From: Halioglobus sp.
Lineage (GTDB): Bacteria; Pseudomonadota; Gammaproteobacteria; Pseudomonadales; Halieaceae
Direction: 5' to 3'
Assembly (NCBI GenBank): GCA_020443345.1
Contig: JAGRIH010000022.1
Coordinates: 104,144 to 168,143 of the forward strand
DNA length: 64,000 bases
Positions 1 to 11,400 of this stretch are shown here, piece by piece. Position 1 is the stretch's first letter. Each line of letters begins with the position of its first letter. The notes below the pieces were generated by a model. It had not been told where the DNA came from, did not search any database, and saw nothing but the letters and a program-made list of their open reading frames with translations. Made by a program: the position numbers and the translations under genes.

Positions 1-2422
1 TTATCAGCCGGGTTCTTTCGGCGATGTTGATAAATTCGTTGGGCGTGAGCAGGCCTCTCGTTACGTGGTTCCAGCGCAACAGTGCTTCGAACCCGGTGAT
101 CTGGCCTGTCTGCAGCGCAATTTTGGGCTGGTACAGGACCTCGAATTCCTCGTTATCGATAGCTGTGGACATCTCGCTTTCGAGAAGTAACTGCTCGCGC
201 GATATCCGGTTGACCTGCTCGGAGAAGTACTCGACGTTGTTGCTTCCCTGCAGCTGCTCGGCGTAAAACCTGGAAACGCTGGCGTGTTTGATCAAGGTTA
301 TCGCATCGGAGCCATCAGTGGGATACACACCGATGCCAACATTGCCGGTGATGGTGATATTGTGCTCGTCGATATACAGGGGTTCCTGTAAGACCTCGAA
401 AATCCGTTTCACGATCCACGTGATGGACTCACTGTCCTTGACTGCGGGGAGGAGCAGGCCAAATTCACCCTCATTCAGCTTGGATACGGTCGTTTCGTCG
501 CCTGTAGAAGACAGCAGGGAAATCGTGTCTGAACGTCTCAGCACATTTACCAGGCGGTCGGCAGCCACACGCAGTAATTCCTCGCCGCTTTCATATCCCA
601 GTGTGTCGTAAACCCGCCGCAGGTTCTGCAGCCTCAGTGACAGAACTGCAAGTATCTGGCGCTCGCGCTTTGCCCGCAACAGAGCTTGTTCGACCCGATC
701 GATGAAGAGGTTCCTGACAGGTAGTTGCGTGAGCGGGTCATAGGCGACATAGCGGTCAAACTGCTCGGCCTGCTCCTGTGCTATTTGTTCCAGCTGCCTG
801 ATACGTTCGTCCGAGCTGATTAAGTCTTGTTCCCGCAGTGGAGTTGTGGCGACTTTCTGTATTTTTTCGCCGTCTCCGCCTGTCGCGGCGCCGTCTATTG
901 GGCCTGGCTCACTACCCCATACCATGACCTTGTTGCGGCCACTCTCCTTTGCAAGATACAGGGCCCTGTCCGCCTTGTTAACCAGTTCATCCTTGTTGCC
1001 GGACTCCTGCCCGATGGATGCAATACCGAAGCTGGCGGTTACCCGTAAGGCAGAGGTAAACAGGCTGGGGTTGCCGGAGGTAATTTCCTTTCTCATCCGC
1101 TCTGCCGCCACGCACGCCTGGTCAGTCGACGACCCCGCCAGTACCACGCAGAACTCCTCACCGCCGTAGCGCCCCAGCAAATCATCGCGCCGGATCTGTT
1201 TGCGAAGTACCTCGGCCACGAACTTGATGACCTTGTCGCCAACGGCGTGGCCGTAGTTATCATTGATACGCTTGAAATGGTCGATATCGACCATGATGCA
1301 TACCAGGGCGCTGCCGTCTGTATTCGCCTGGTCAAACAGCGGACCGTATAGTTCATTGAAAGCTCTGCGATTGAGACAATTGGTCAATGGATCCCGCGTT
1401 GCCAGTTGCTGCAGCTCCCGGTTCTTAAGATCGACATCTGCCTGTGATTGCTTGAGTTCACTCAGAGTCTTGTTGAGTGTTTCGTTTTTTCTTTCCAGCT
1501 CAGTGATGTCGTCAAACGTGCTGATGACGCCTCTGATCTTCTTGTTGTCGTCATGAATCGGGGTACAGTTTATGTTATAGGAACGCTCGTGGCTCGAGTT
1601 TCTGTGGAGTGTTAATCTTTTTCCGGTCACTTTCTTTCCAGCATCCAGTACGCGTGACCAGGGTAGTTCTTCGACCCGTACCAGTGTCTCGGACTGGTAG
1701 ACGCTCCAGTTCAGGTCATTCACGTGAGTGCCGACCAGGCTGGCAGATGCGATCGAGGCACGACCGGAAAACGAGGTATTTGCAAGAACGATACGGCCTT
1801 CCTCGTCCAGGATCAGTACGCCTTCAGCCAGTGAATCAAAAGCTGCCTTTACCCGCTCGGGCACTACTCGGCTGGGGTCCAACTCGCGCAGAACGCGGCG
1901 CAGGAATACCAGATACAGAAAAAATCCTGACAGGGAGAAAAAGAGCACGAGTGTGATAAATGAATTGTTGCTGATAAAGGCATGCCAGGCACTGTTTTGG
2001 TCCCTGAACCGGACTTCGACGGAACCCCAGCGCTGCTCGCCGCGAAAAATCGGGACCACGACCTGGTTGTAGGTGGAATACCGTCCTTTCTCTCCCAGTT
2101 GCCAGTTGGCGAAGTGGTCCCCGGCTTCAATCGTCTCATCGCCGACCAACGAGCGAAAAGCCGCGGAAGCGATGTCCTTGTTGCGGGAGACGAGTGCTTC
2201 CAGTGTGGTGCGAATGTCCCTGAACTCACCGGATTGCGCCAGGGAGGAAAACTGTACGGCCAGGGACTCGCTGAGTTTTTTTCTGTACTCCAGTTCCAGT
2301 GATTGCTCTCTTGGGATCAGGCCCAGCCAGTCGCCGACAAAAAGAATGCTCAGCGTCAACATGAGCAGGCCGAAACTGACTCTGACAGTCGGGCTAATAC
2401 CGAGTCTCATATGCTGGTCCAT
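1..2422 (-). CDS. Sensor-PAS-GGDEF-GGDEF-EAL c-di-GMP turnover protein (3' end outside window)
   Basis: Only the first ~807 codons are inside the window. The start is ATG at 2422 (a second in-frame ATG is at 2410), 18 bases after the giant protein's stop, so translational coupling is likely. Domains seen: TM1 at residues ~14-32, a ~120-residue periplasmic sensor, TM2 ~154-174, a PAS-like domain ~185-300, and a first GGDEF with an intact GGEEF at 420-424. A second GGDEF follows with a degenerate signature (NEGEF, ~650), then an EAL domain opening with FEALLRW (E779). By family knowledge, GGEEF makes c-di-GMP and EAL degrades it; the second GGDEF is probably inactive or regulatory. The periplasmic sensor is homologous to that of the hybrid kinase at 25013-27925, and the second GGDEF plus EAL resemble the response regulator at 27956-29734. 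Inferred role: membrane sensor adjusting c-di-GMP for the neighbouring surface protein. The later EAL catalytic residues cannot be seen. Confidence 0.9.
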   Translation of the reverse strand, partial: MDQHMRLGISPTVRVSFGLLMLTLSILFVGDWLGLIPREQSLELEYRKKLSESLAVQFSSLAQSGEFRDIRTTLEALVSRNKDIASAAFRSLVGDETIEAGDHFANWQLGEKGRYSTYNQVVVPIFRGEQRWGSVEVRFRDQNSAWHAFISNNSFITLVLFFSLSGFFLYLVFLRRVLRELDPSRVVPERVKAAFDSLAEGVLILDEEGRIVLANTSFSGRASIASASLVGTHVNDLNWSVYQSETLVRVEELPWSRVLDAGKKVTGKRLTLHRNSSHERSYNINCTPIHDDNKKIRGVISTFDDITELERKNETLNKTLSELKQSQADVDLKNRELQQLATRDPLTNCLNRRAFNELYGPLFDQANTDGSALVCIMVDIDHFKRINDNYGHAVGDKVIKFVAEVLRKQIRRDDLLGRYGGEEFCVVLAGSSTDQACVAAERMRKEITSGNPSLFTSALRVTASFGIASIGQESGNKDELVNKADRALYLAKESGRNKVMVWGSEPGPIDGAATGGDGEKIQKVATTPLREQDLISSDERIRQLEQIAQEQAEQFDRYVAYDPLTQLPVRNLFIDRVEQALLRAKRERQILAVLSLRLQNLRRVYDTLGYESGEELLRVAADRLVNVLRRSDTISLLSSTGDETTVSKLNEGEFGLLLPAVKDSESITWIVKRIFEVLQEPLYIDEHNITITGNVGIGVYPTDGSDAITLIKHASVSRFYAEQLQGSNNVEYFSEQVNRISREQLLLESEMSTAIDNEEFEVLYQPKIALQTGQITGFEALLRWNHVTRGLLTPNEFINIAERTRLI

Positions 2423-2440
2423 CCGCTCGAAGGCAGGGGT

Positions 2441-5400
2441 TTATTCAAAGAGCGCGTCGACATCTTCGGGTGCGCTTGCATTGTGGGTGGCGAGGTCCTC
2501 GCGCCGTATATTTTGATCCTTGTTGTCGCGTTTCTTTTTGGCCAGTATCGGCAGGGGGTCATAGGTGACCCATAGCGGCATCATGCTCAGCATGCTCGCG
2601 AGCAGAGCGCCGCCGCGCAGGGCGTAGGCGACGATTCCAGCCAGGAGACCCAGGCCCGTGGTGCTTACAACCTCGACCACGAAGTCATCGCCGAGCGAGT
2701 CAGAGGAATCCATTTGCTGTTTCATGGCATCGATTCCGCGCCACATCGCGTGGCTGTTCAACACGGCATTGACATGTTGGATCTCCATGGCGGCCTGCAT
2801 GCCAGTGGCAATGAGCTCCAGTTCGACTCTGGTGATGGCAGGCGTGGGGGCCATGCCATTGTCCTGCGGGCTCACCGCCTCGGCTACTGCCGGCGCTGAC
2901 CCGTCCTGGCTGCCACTTGCCTGAATCAGTTCTACGATATCTTCGGGCATACCCGCTGCAGCCATGCCTGCCGCTGCTGCCCTCTCGATGGGGGTGCTGC
3001 CACTGAGGTGCAGATCATAGCGACTTCCGACTGAGGATTCCTCCGTCGAGGTGATCTGGGGTCGGGCACTGTCTGTAACGCCCTCGCCGCCAGTTGAGGC
3101 GGGCGGCCCGCTGCCTGGATCGACCTGTGCTGGAAGAGCGTTGTCGCCGGGTGCCGCATCGGGCTCGCCCGGCGGTAGCGTGGTGAAGGGTGGCGCGACC
3201 GGTGGTCTTACGGGCGGCTCTACCGGTGGTTCCACGGGTGGTTCTACCGGTGGCTCCACGGGTGGTTCCACAGGCGGTTCCACAGGTGGTTCCACGGGTG
3301 GTTCCACAGGCGGTTCTACCGGTGGTTCCACGGGTGGTTCCACCGGCGGCTCCACCGGTGGTTCCACGGGTGGCTCTACTGGAGGTGGTATGGCAGCGGC
3401 CACAGGAGTGACAGGATTGCTGGTTAGACTTTCTGTCGTGCCTTGCGCGTCGACGTAGCTTACCTGCACCCGGATTGAGGTACCCACATCGTTGGTACCA
3501 AGCAGATAGTTGATGTTACTGCCTACAGCGGCCCAACTCAGACCGCCATCCGTGGAGCGTTGCCACTGATAATTGAAGGCCCCAAGGCCGTCATTATCAG
3601 TAATGTTGGAGGTATCTGCGGTGAGTGTCTCGCCCTGGGTGGGCGTGCCGCTGATGGTGACACTGCCGGTGGGGGCGTCATTCACATGGGTGATCGGCCC
3701 GACCGGGCTGCTGGCCACGGTTTCCAAGGTGCCGCCGCCATCGGTGTAGCTGGCTTCGACGAAGACGGTGGTGCCCACGTCACTGGCAGTGAGGGCGTAG
3801 GTGGCCCCGCTGCCCAGGGTGGTGGCCCCGGATTTCCAGGTGTAGGTAATGGCGCCCAGACCATCGGCATCGGCCAGGTCGTTGCTGGCGGTGAGTGTCT
3901 CGCCCTGAGTGGGCGTGCCGCTGATGGTGACACTGCCGGTGGGGGCGTCATTTGCAGTTGTGATATTGACTGTCGTGCTGCCGGCAGCAGTGAGTGCTCC
4001 ACCATTGCCTTGATCACCGGAGTTGCCGTCGTCAAACACCCAGTCGATTTGTATGCTGGGAGGTGGCGCCTCGCTCGCGTTGGAGTAGGCGATCTGGCGC
4101 ATCAAGCTGTTGATACGCGCATTGGTTGCGTTGGCATCGAAGGTAAGAGCGAGTGTGCCCGCACTGTTGGTGGTGACAGTGCCAACCACCTGATTGTCCA
4201 CCTCCAGGGCATTGCCCTCGACGAGTGCCGCCAGGGTGCCCGCTGCGGAATAAAGGTCCTCACCATCGGCGCCGCCATGGCGCGACAGGGTAAGAACTGC
4301 ACCCGCGAAGTTGTCGGTGGCGGAGAGTTCGGCGTCGAACACCTCCACGTTGCCATCGAGTACCACGGCAGGACCCTTCTTAATATAGGTCGGGTTGCCG
4401 TTGAGAGAGGTGGCGGAATCCGCGCGCGTGATCGCTGTGCCATCGTTGTTGTAGCGTGCCAGAACAATGGCACCTTCGTCGCGATAGATGCTATCGACCG
4501 CGACGATTGTGCCGTCTCCCGAGACAAACACCGCAATTGGGTTGTCCCATGAGTCCTTGTACAGGTCGTCGCGCACTAGACCAGCGTTTCCAAACGTAAT
4601 GTCTCGTGAGCCGTCGTCCTGCAAGCGAAGAATCGACAGATCGTCTTGCTTCGCGCCGGAATTCACGCGGCCGGCGACCACTAGTTTACCGTCTGTCTGC
4701 ACCGTCAACGCTTTATGAGTGTCGTACTCGATGTCCATATCCACCAGGGCAATACCATTGTCGCCAAAGCCGGTGTCGAGCGTGCCATCGCCGTCGATCC
4801 GCATCACCATCGAGCCAGAATCCGCCGCCCCCGCGATCAGAATGCGCCCCGAGCCATCGACTAGCACATCCACTACTTCCGAATTTCCCGGCATGTCGAC
4901 AAGCAGGCTGCCGGATCCATTGAATGCACTGTCGAGACCGCCGTCCTTGTCGAGGCGGAGAACCGTCACATCGGTGGAAAAATCACCAGTATCAAATGCT
5001 GTTCCAGCCAGCACGATTCGGTCGTTGTCATCCACTACCATCTCGGCGCCAAAATCGCCATTGTAGACCTGCTGGAATCGACCACTGCCGCCAAAGGTGT
5101 TGTCCACTGCCCCATCGTTGTTTAGTCGCATGACAAGCACATTTTGGTCGGCATTTATCCAGCTCGTGCTGGAAACAATGATTTTTCCGTCCGGCTGGAC
5201 ATCGACACCCAGGAAACTATCGTCATCGTTGGCGGAGAATTGTAGGTGAGCGATACCGTCGCCGTCGAAACTGGTGTCGAGCGCACCGTCAACGTTGTAT
5301 CGGTATACGACAGTATCCAGTTGACCACCGTTATCCCACGTCGTGGTGACCAGGATCTTTCCGTCGGCCTGCACTGCAACCTGAGCCTCACCGCCAAACC

Positions 5401-8400
5401 AAGACCAGCCACCTATGTCTAGCGAAGTGATGACCGACCCCTGGCTACCAAAGCTGCTGTCGATCGATCCGTCGACATTGAAGCGTGTCAGGCTGGCGTA
5501 TGTAGCAGAACTATCGTCGACTACGCCGGCTACCAGATACTTGCCATCGCTTTGGCGGATGGCATCGGTAGCGCTATCAAAGTCGACGCCCATCGAGTGC
5601 ATTACCAATCCGGCATCGACATTGAAGGTCGGCGCGTCATTCATTGCGCTAATGATTACCGTGGTGCTGCCGTTTGCCGCAGTGCCGACGATTTCGGGAT
5701 CATAGTCCTGAAGGTTATCGGTAAATACCCAATCAATCTGCACACTGGACGGTGGGCTATCGCTGCCATTGGCATAGGCGATCTGGCGCATGGTCTTGTT
5801 GACCAGATCCTGGGTGGCATTCGCATTGAAGGCCAGCTTCAATGTGCCCCCGGTATTGAATTCGATGCTGCCGATGGTGACGCCGTCTACCTGAAAATCG
5901 CCGAAGCTCAGTGGTGACAGCGTACCAGTTGCCGAGAAAAGATCATCGCTGTTTACACCGCCTTTGCGGTGCAGGATCAAGCCCGCGCCGTCAAAATTGT
6001 CGCTGGCAGACATTTCCGCATCGAAGATTGCGACATTGGCATCCAGGACGACCGCCGCACCGCCTTCAGTAAACGTCGGGTTGCCGTCAAGCGTATTGCT
6101 GAGTCGCTGGTTTTCGTGCCAGCCGATCGTGTCGTCACCACCAGCGGCGAATACCATATCGAGGTCGCCGTCGCCATCAATATCCGCTGCACGTGCCGCT
6201 CGCACTCCGCCGGCAGTATTCGATACGACGCGTTTGGTAAAACTCGCGCTACCGTCGTTCTCATACCAGGCGATAGTGTTGTTGTTAGTAGATGCGGCGA
6301 TTGCATCCAAATCGCCATCACCGTCAATATCGGCCATTGAGACCTTGTGGGTACCATTGGCGGTGGCGTCGATAGTTCGTTTGGTGAAGTTCTGGCTGCC
6401 GTCGTTTTCGTGCCAGGCGATCGTATTATCGAGGAACGAGCCCGAGATGACATCCTGGTCGCCGTCACTATCGATATCAGCGACGGCTATGCTGAACACA
6501 CCGTCGGCAGTCGCAGTGATCACGTGTTTGGTAAATGTCTCGTTGCCTGCATTTTCATACCAGGCCACGGTGTCGTCTTTGTGCGAGGCAGAGATCAAAT
6601 CCAGGTCGCCATCGCCATCGATGTCGGCCGCTACGACATCGGCGGCCCCATCGGTGGTATCGGTAACAATATATTCGACAAAGTTTTCATTGCCGTCGTT
6701 CTTGAACCAACTGATCGTGTCGCTGCCGAAGGCTGCGACCAGGACATCCATGTCACCGTCTCCATCGAGATCGGTCGTCGATACCGATCTGACAGTATTG
6801 GCAGTTGAGGTTATTACGTGCCGACTAAAGGTTTGGCTACCGTCATTTTCATGCCAGGCGACGGTGTTATCGCCGCTTGAACCGACCAGGATATCCACGT
6901 CGCCGTCAGCATCTATATCCGCAGCGACAACGCTCATCGCGCCACTGGCACTGCTGGTTACAACATGCTGTGTGAAGTTTTCGTTGCCATCGTTTTCGTA
7001 CCAAACGATCTTGTCGCCCGAGAAGGAGGCGGACAGCAGATCCGTGTCGCCGTCGCCGTCCATATCAGCGCTTGTGACGTCAAAGGCTAAAGTGACGGAA
7101 TTGTCGACTAGTTTTGATGAGCTGAACACCATCGGCCCGGCAGCGAAAAACGTTGGGGTATCATTCACTGCGCCGACTGCAACAGATGCTGTTTCCAATT
7201 CGAAGCTATAGGCGCCGGTGGCCTCATAGACCTCTGTATCGACCTTGTTTCCACTGGTTCCAGTGGTTTGATCCCACGCCGAGAATGTAACGAAAGCGGT
7301 TTCCGCATTCCGGCCGTCGGGCACAAAACGCAGCCTGTCTGTGTCACGCAAAAGCAGGGACTCGCTAAATGACACACTCCCTACGTCAAACCAACCGCCG
7401 CCAATATTATATTGCCAGGTACCATTGCTGCTGCTCAGTGAAGTAATGGCGATACCCTGTAGCGCGCCGGCATCGGCATCCGTGACGGGGTTCCCGCCAT
7501 CGCTGGCGAGAATATCGGAAACGAGATCGCCGTTATTGTTCAGGTCGTCTTCGACAATGGAGGTGAGCGCCAAGTTGCCCGTGTTGTTCATTACCGGCGC
7601 GTCGTTTGCCGCCGCTACCGTAATGGTACGGGAGTCGCTGCCACTGGCCGTGCCATCGGATGCCTGGAACTGGATAACCCGGTTAGTTTCGTCCGGGTCT
7701 TCGCTGGTATTGTGGTAGGTGACACTGCGCAGCGCGGCCTGGTAGTTGGCCACCGAAGCGGTGCCGGTCAGTGTCAGGACGCCCGAGTCTGCATCGTAGC
7801 TGCCGTTAATGCCCCCCTGATCTACGAAGGCCAGACTGTCCTCACTCGAGGCAAAACCACCGAGGATCTGTACGGTGGCTCCGGCCAGGTCAATACTGTC
7901 AGCATCGGTTACGATCAGTCCGGCATCGACTGTAACCGCGCCATCATTCTCGACATAAGCCAGCGCAGTACCACTGTTGGTGACTGAGGGTGCGGTATTG
8001 GCGGCACCGGTAATCGTGATCGTCACGGTCGCGGTGTCGGTTTCACCGCCCGGATCACTGACGGTGTAATCGAACGAGTCCGTGGCCGAATCGCCCGCGG
8101 CGAGGCCATCGAAGGCGCTGTTGGTATCGTAGTCGAAACTGCCATCGGCGTTGAGCGTCAACAGCGCTCCGGATGCCAGCGTGATTTGGCTCCCCACGCT
8201 CCCTCCGGCACCGTTGACCTCCACCACCGTCAGGGTGCCGTTTTCCGGGTCGCTGTCGTTGTTCAGCACGCCGCTGGCTGCATCGATATGCAGCGTTCCA
8301 TTTTCGCCGGCCGCGTATCCACCGGTGCCACCGCTGATTCCGGCCGCATACAAGTCGCCGATCTCGGCAGCAGTCAACTGCCTGCCCACGATCGAGAATT

Positions 8401-11400
8401 CGTCGAGGTAACCTTGGAAGAAATATCTGAGATCGTCCCAGGTGTTCGTTGGTGTATTGTAGCGGCTGGCGCCGATAGCGATGCCTTCGGCGTTGCCGCT
8501 GCCGCCTGAGCTTGTGCCCAGCCCTTTCGTGACCGCATTGGTGTCAACTTCACTGCCATCGAGATACAGCTTCAAGCCATTGTCACCGAACGAAACCGCA
8601 GCGTGATGCCAGGTCGAACCGCTCACTCCGGTCGCTGAGGACACGAAATAGTTGGCCGAGATGTCCTGATAGCGAACTTCGAGTTTGCCGGCCGATGTCA
8701 GGTACATCGACAGATGTCCGCCATTGACATTGCCAACGGCGTCCTTGCTGAACAACTCCTGCCGCGCTCCGCCCGGCGAGTCGGCGTTGAACCACAGGCC
8801 AATCGTGCCGTTATTCAGCAGATAATCCGCGTGGTGAGTTACTTGAACATAGTCGCCGGTGCCGTCCAGGTAGACTGCCGTGTCGCCACTGCCGGTAATG
8901 CCGCCGGCTTGTCCCAGCGTGCCGCCAACATAGGTCGCATCGTTGTTGGCTGAACCGGTGTCGTCAGCGCTAGTTCCACCGGACTCGCCAAAGGTGAAAT
9001 GAGTAACGGGGCTGTGCCGGTTGAGTTCGTTGGAATAACTGTGATCGTCGACGGCAATCGGTGCCCCGTTGCTGGTGATCGTGACTTGTTGATCCGGGCG
9101 CCATGCAAGTTCCTCGACCTTGCCGATGCCGGTAGCATAGTTGTCAATGAACGCTCCGGTATTGCCGTCAAAACGGCGGATCGCTTGAGCGTTAAAATCG
9201 CTGACGTAGAGATTTCCGTCGGGTCCAAAGGCAATTCCTGTCGGGCCACCTAGCCCGCCGGTTCCGCTAGTGATGAAGCTCGACAGGGTCGACGTATCAA
9301 AGTCGTATCGAAGTACGACCGCTGAGCTGCCTCCGCTGTACTCGGCAATGAACAGATCACCGCCCGGACCGAATGCCAGATGTTCCAAATTCCCCAAGCC
9401 TGTGACCACTTCATCGATGAAGGCGCCGGTCGTGGCGTCGAAGCGCAGCACGCGAGCACCCTGGTGCTCGGCCATGTACAAGAATCCATCGGGACCAACG
9501 ACGGCACTTTCGGGGCCTTTGACTGCAACTCCGGTATCGGCCAGCACGGCGGCGATATCAAAGTCCAGCAGGTGGTCCCCGGTCGTCCCGTCGAACATAA
9601 GGATTTCATCAGACTGGTAGGACGTCACGATCAGGTTGCCGTCCTGGTTGAACGCTATTCCCGCAGGCGATTTCAGACCGCCGGTTCCTCCGGTAACCAA
9701 CGTGGTTTTGCTGCCGCTGGACGGGTCGATGCGAACGACACTGTGTGAGTTGAATTCGCCCGTATAGAAAAAACCGTCAGGCCCAAAGACGCCACCGACG
9801 GAGTTGCTGCCGGTTGTCAAGGTCGAGGCTGCGCCAGTATTGCCATCGAATTGCTGAATCTGAATTGGGGTGCCGTCAAAGACGCCGGCAAACAGATCGC
9901 TATCGGTAAACGTCCCGTCTTCGTCGGTGGCCGCAACGGTGATGTTGTAAGTCAGGCCGATCTCAGCGGCTGAATAGCTGTGCGTGGCCGAAGTCGCGGT
10001 GCTGGCGAAAGTTTCGATTGTGCCGTCGCCCCAGTTGACGGTCCATTCGCTGAGAGTGTCATCGCCGGGATCAAAGGCCGAGAAGTTCAGTGTATAAGGG
10101 ACTTCTGCCGGTACGGTGGCGCTGCCCGAAACGGTGAAATCCGGCGTAGTATTGGCAACCGTCAGTGTCGCGGTATCCGTGCTCAGTCCGCCAAACCCGT
10201 CATCCGCTTGAACCTTAATCGTATAGCTACCGTCGTCATCGATACCGTAGGTTTGCAGTGTTGCCCAATCGAGAACGTGAGTATCTGCAGACGAGGTGGC
10301 ATCGTAGGTGCCGTCGTTGTCGAAGTCCCAACGGTAGAGCAGCGTATCGTTTTCGGGGTCGATCGTTCCCGAGGCATCAATGGTGACATCGTCGCCTTCT
10401 TCGATACTGTACGGCCCTCCAGTGTCAGTCACCGGAGCGTCATTTTCCGCAGTCACGGTAACGGTGCGGGAGCCGCTGCCACTCGCCGCGCCATCGGATA
10501 CCTGGAACTGGATGATCCGGTCTCCATCGTCCGGGTCTTCGCTGGTATTGTGATAGGTGACACTGCGCAGCGCGGCCTGGTAGTTGGCCACTGAAGCGGT
10601 GCCGGTCAGTGTCAGGACGCCCGAGTCTGCATCGTAGCTGCCGCTAATGCCCTCCTGGGATATAAAGGCCAGGCTGTCCTCGGCTGTGGCAAAACCACCG
10701 AGGATCTGTACGGTGGCTCCGGCCAGATCGGTACTGTCAGCATCGGCCACGGTCAGGTCGGCATCGACTGTAACCGCGCCATCATTCTCGACATAAGCCA
10801 GCGCAGTACCACTGGTAGTGACTGAGGGTGCGGTATTTGGGGGAGCTGCCGCGACAATGTTTTGTGCGAATTCGGAGGTGCTGCCGTATGATCCTCCGAA
10901 ATCTCTTGTTGCCGTGGCCGAGATCACTGCGTCGACCGATGTGGCAAAGACCGCTGCGAACGACTCGTTTCCTGCGCCAGTGTGCGCATAGACCTGCGTA
11001 TGCACCGCCGTTTGACCTTCACCATAGCCGGACCCGTCGGCCACATCATTCGTGTAGAAGTCGATCCGGTAGTTCCCGGCGGCACTGGTGTTCAGGTCAA
11101 AGTTGACGGTTGTCGATCCAGTGGTATGTGACGCCGCAGTGAAGTGTGGAAAATTCTGTTGGTCGTTGGGGCCAGGATCTGAGTCATTGTCGTCGTTGGC
11201 GGTGACGCCGTCTCCGCCAAGATCGATGCCAAGCCCTGTGTTGTTGTGGATGGAGTTTCCGAGGAATGGGTTGTCGCCCGCCAAGCTGTTGAGAACAGCG
11301 ATTCCCGCAACATCACTGAACGCAATGATGTTGCCTTCGCCGACGTTACCGCCACCGATCTGATTTACGCTATTCGTTCCGTTAAAAGTAATCCCCTGCT

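Noticed and set aside
3190..3388. Possible CRISPR-like or minisatellite array
   Set aside because: The 12-base units have no unique spacers and stay in frame with the giant protein; it is a coding repeat.
3051..3458. Gly-Gly-Ser-Thr repeat protein on the plus strand, and its counterpart at 23912-24457 on the minus strand
   Set aside because: Both are antisense readings of the (PPVE)n tracts inside the giant genes.
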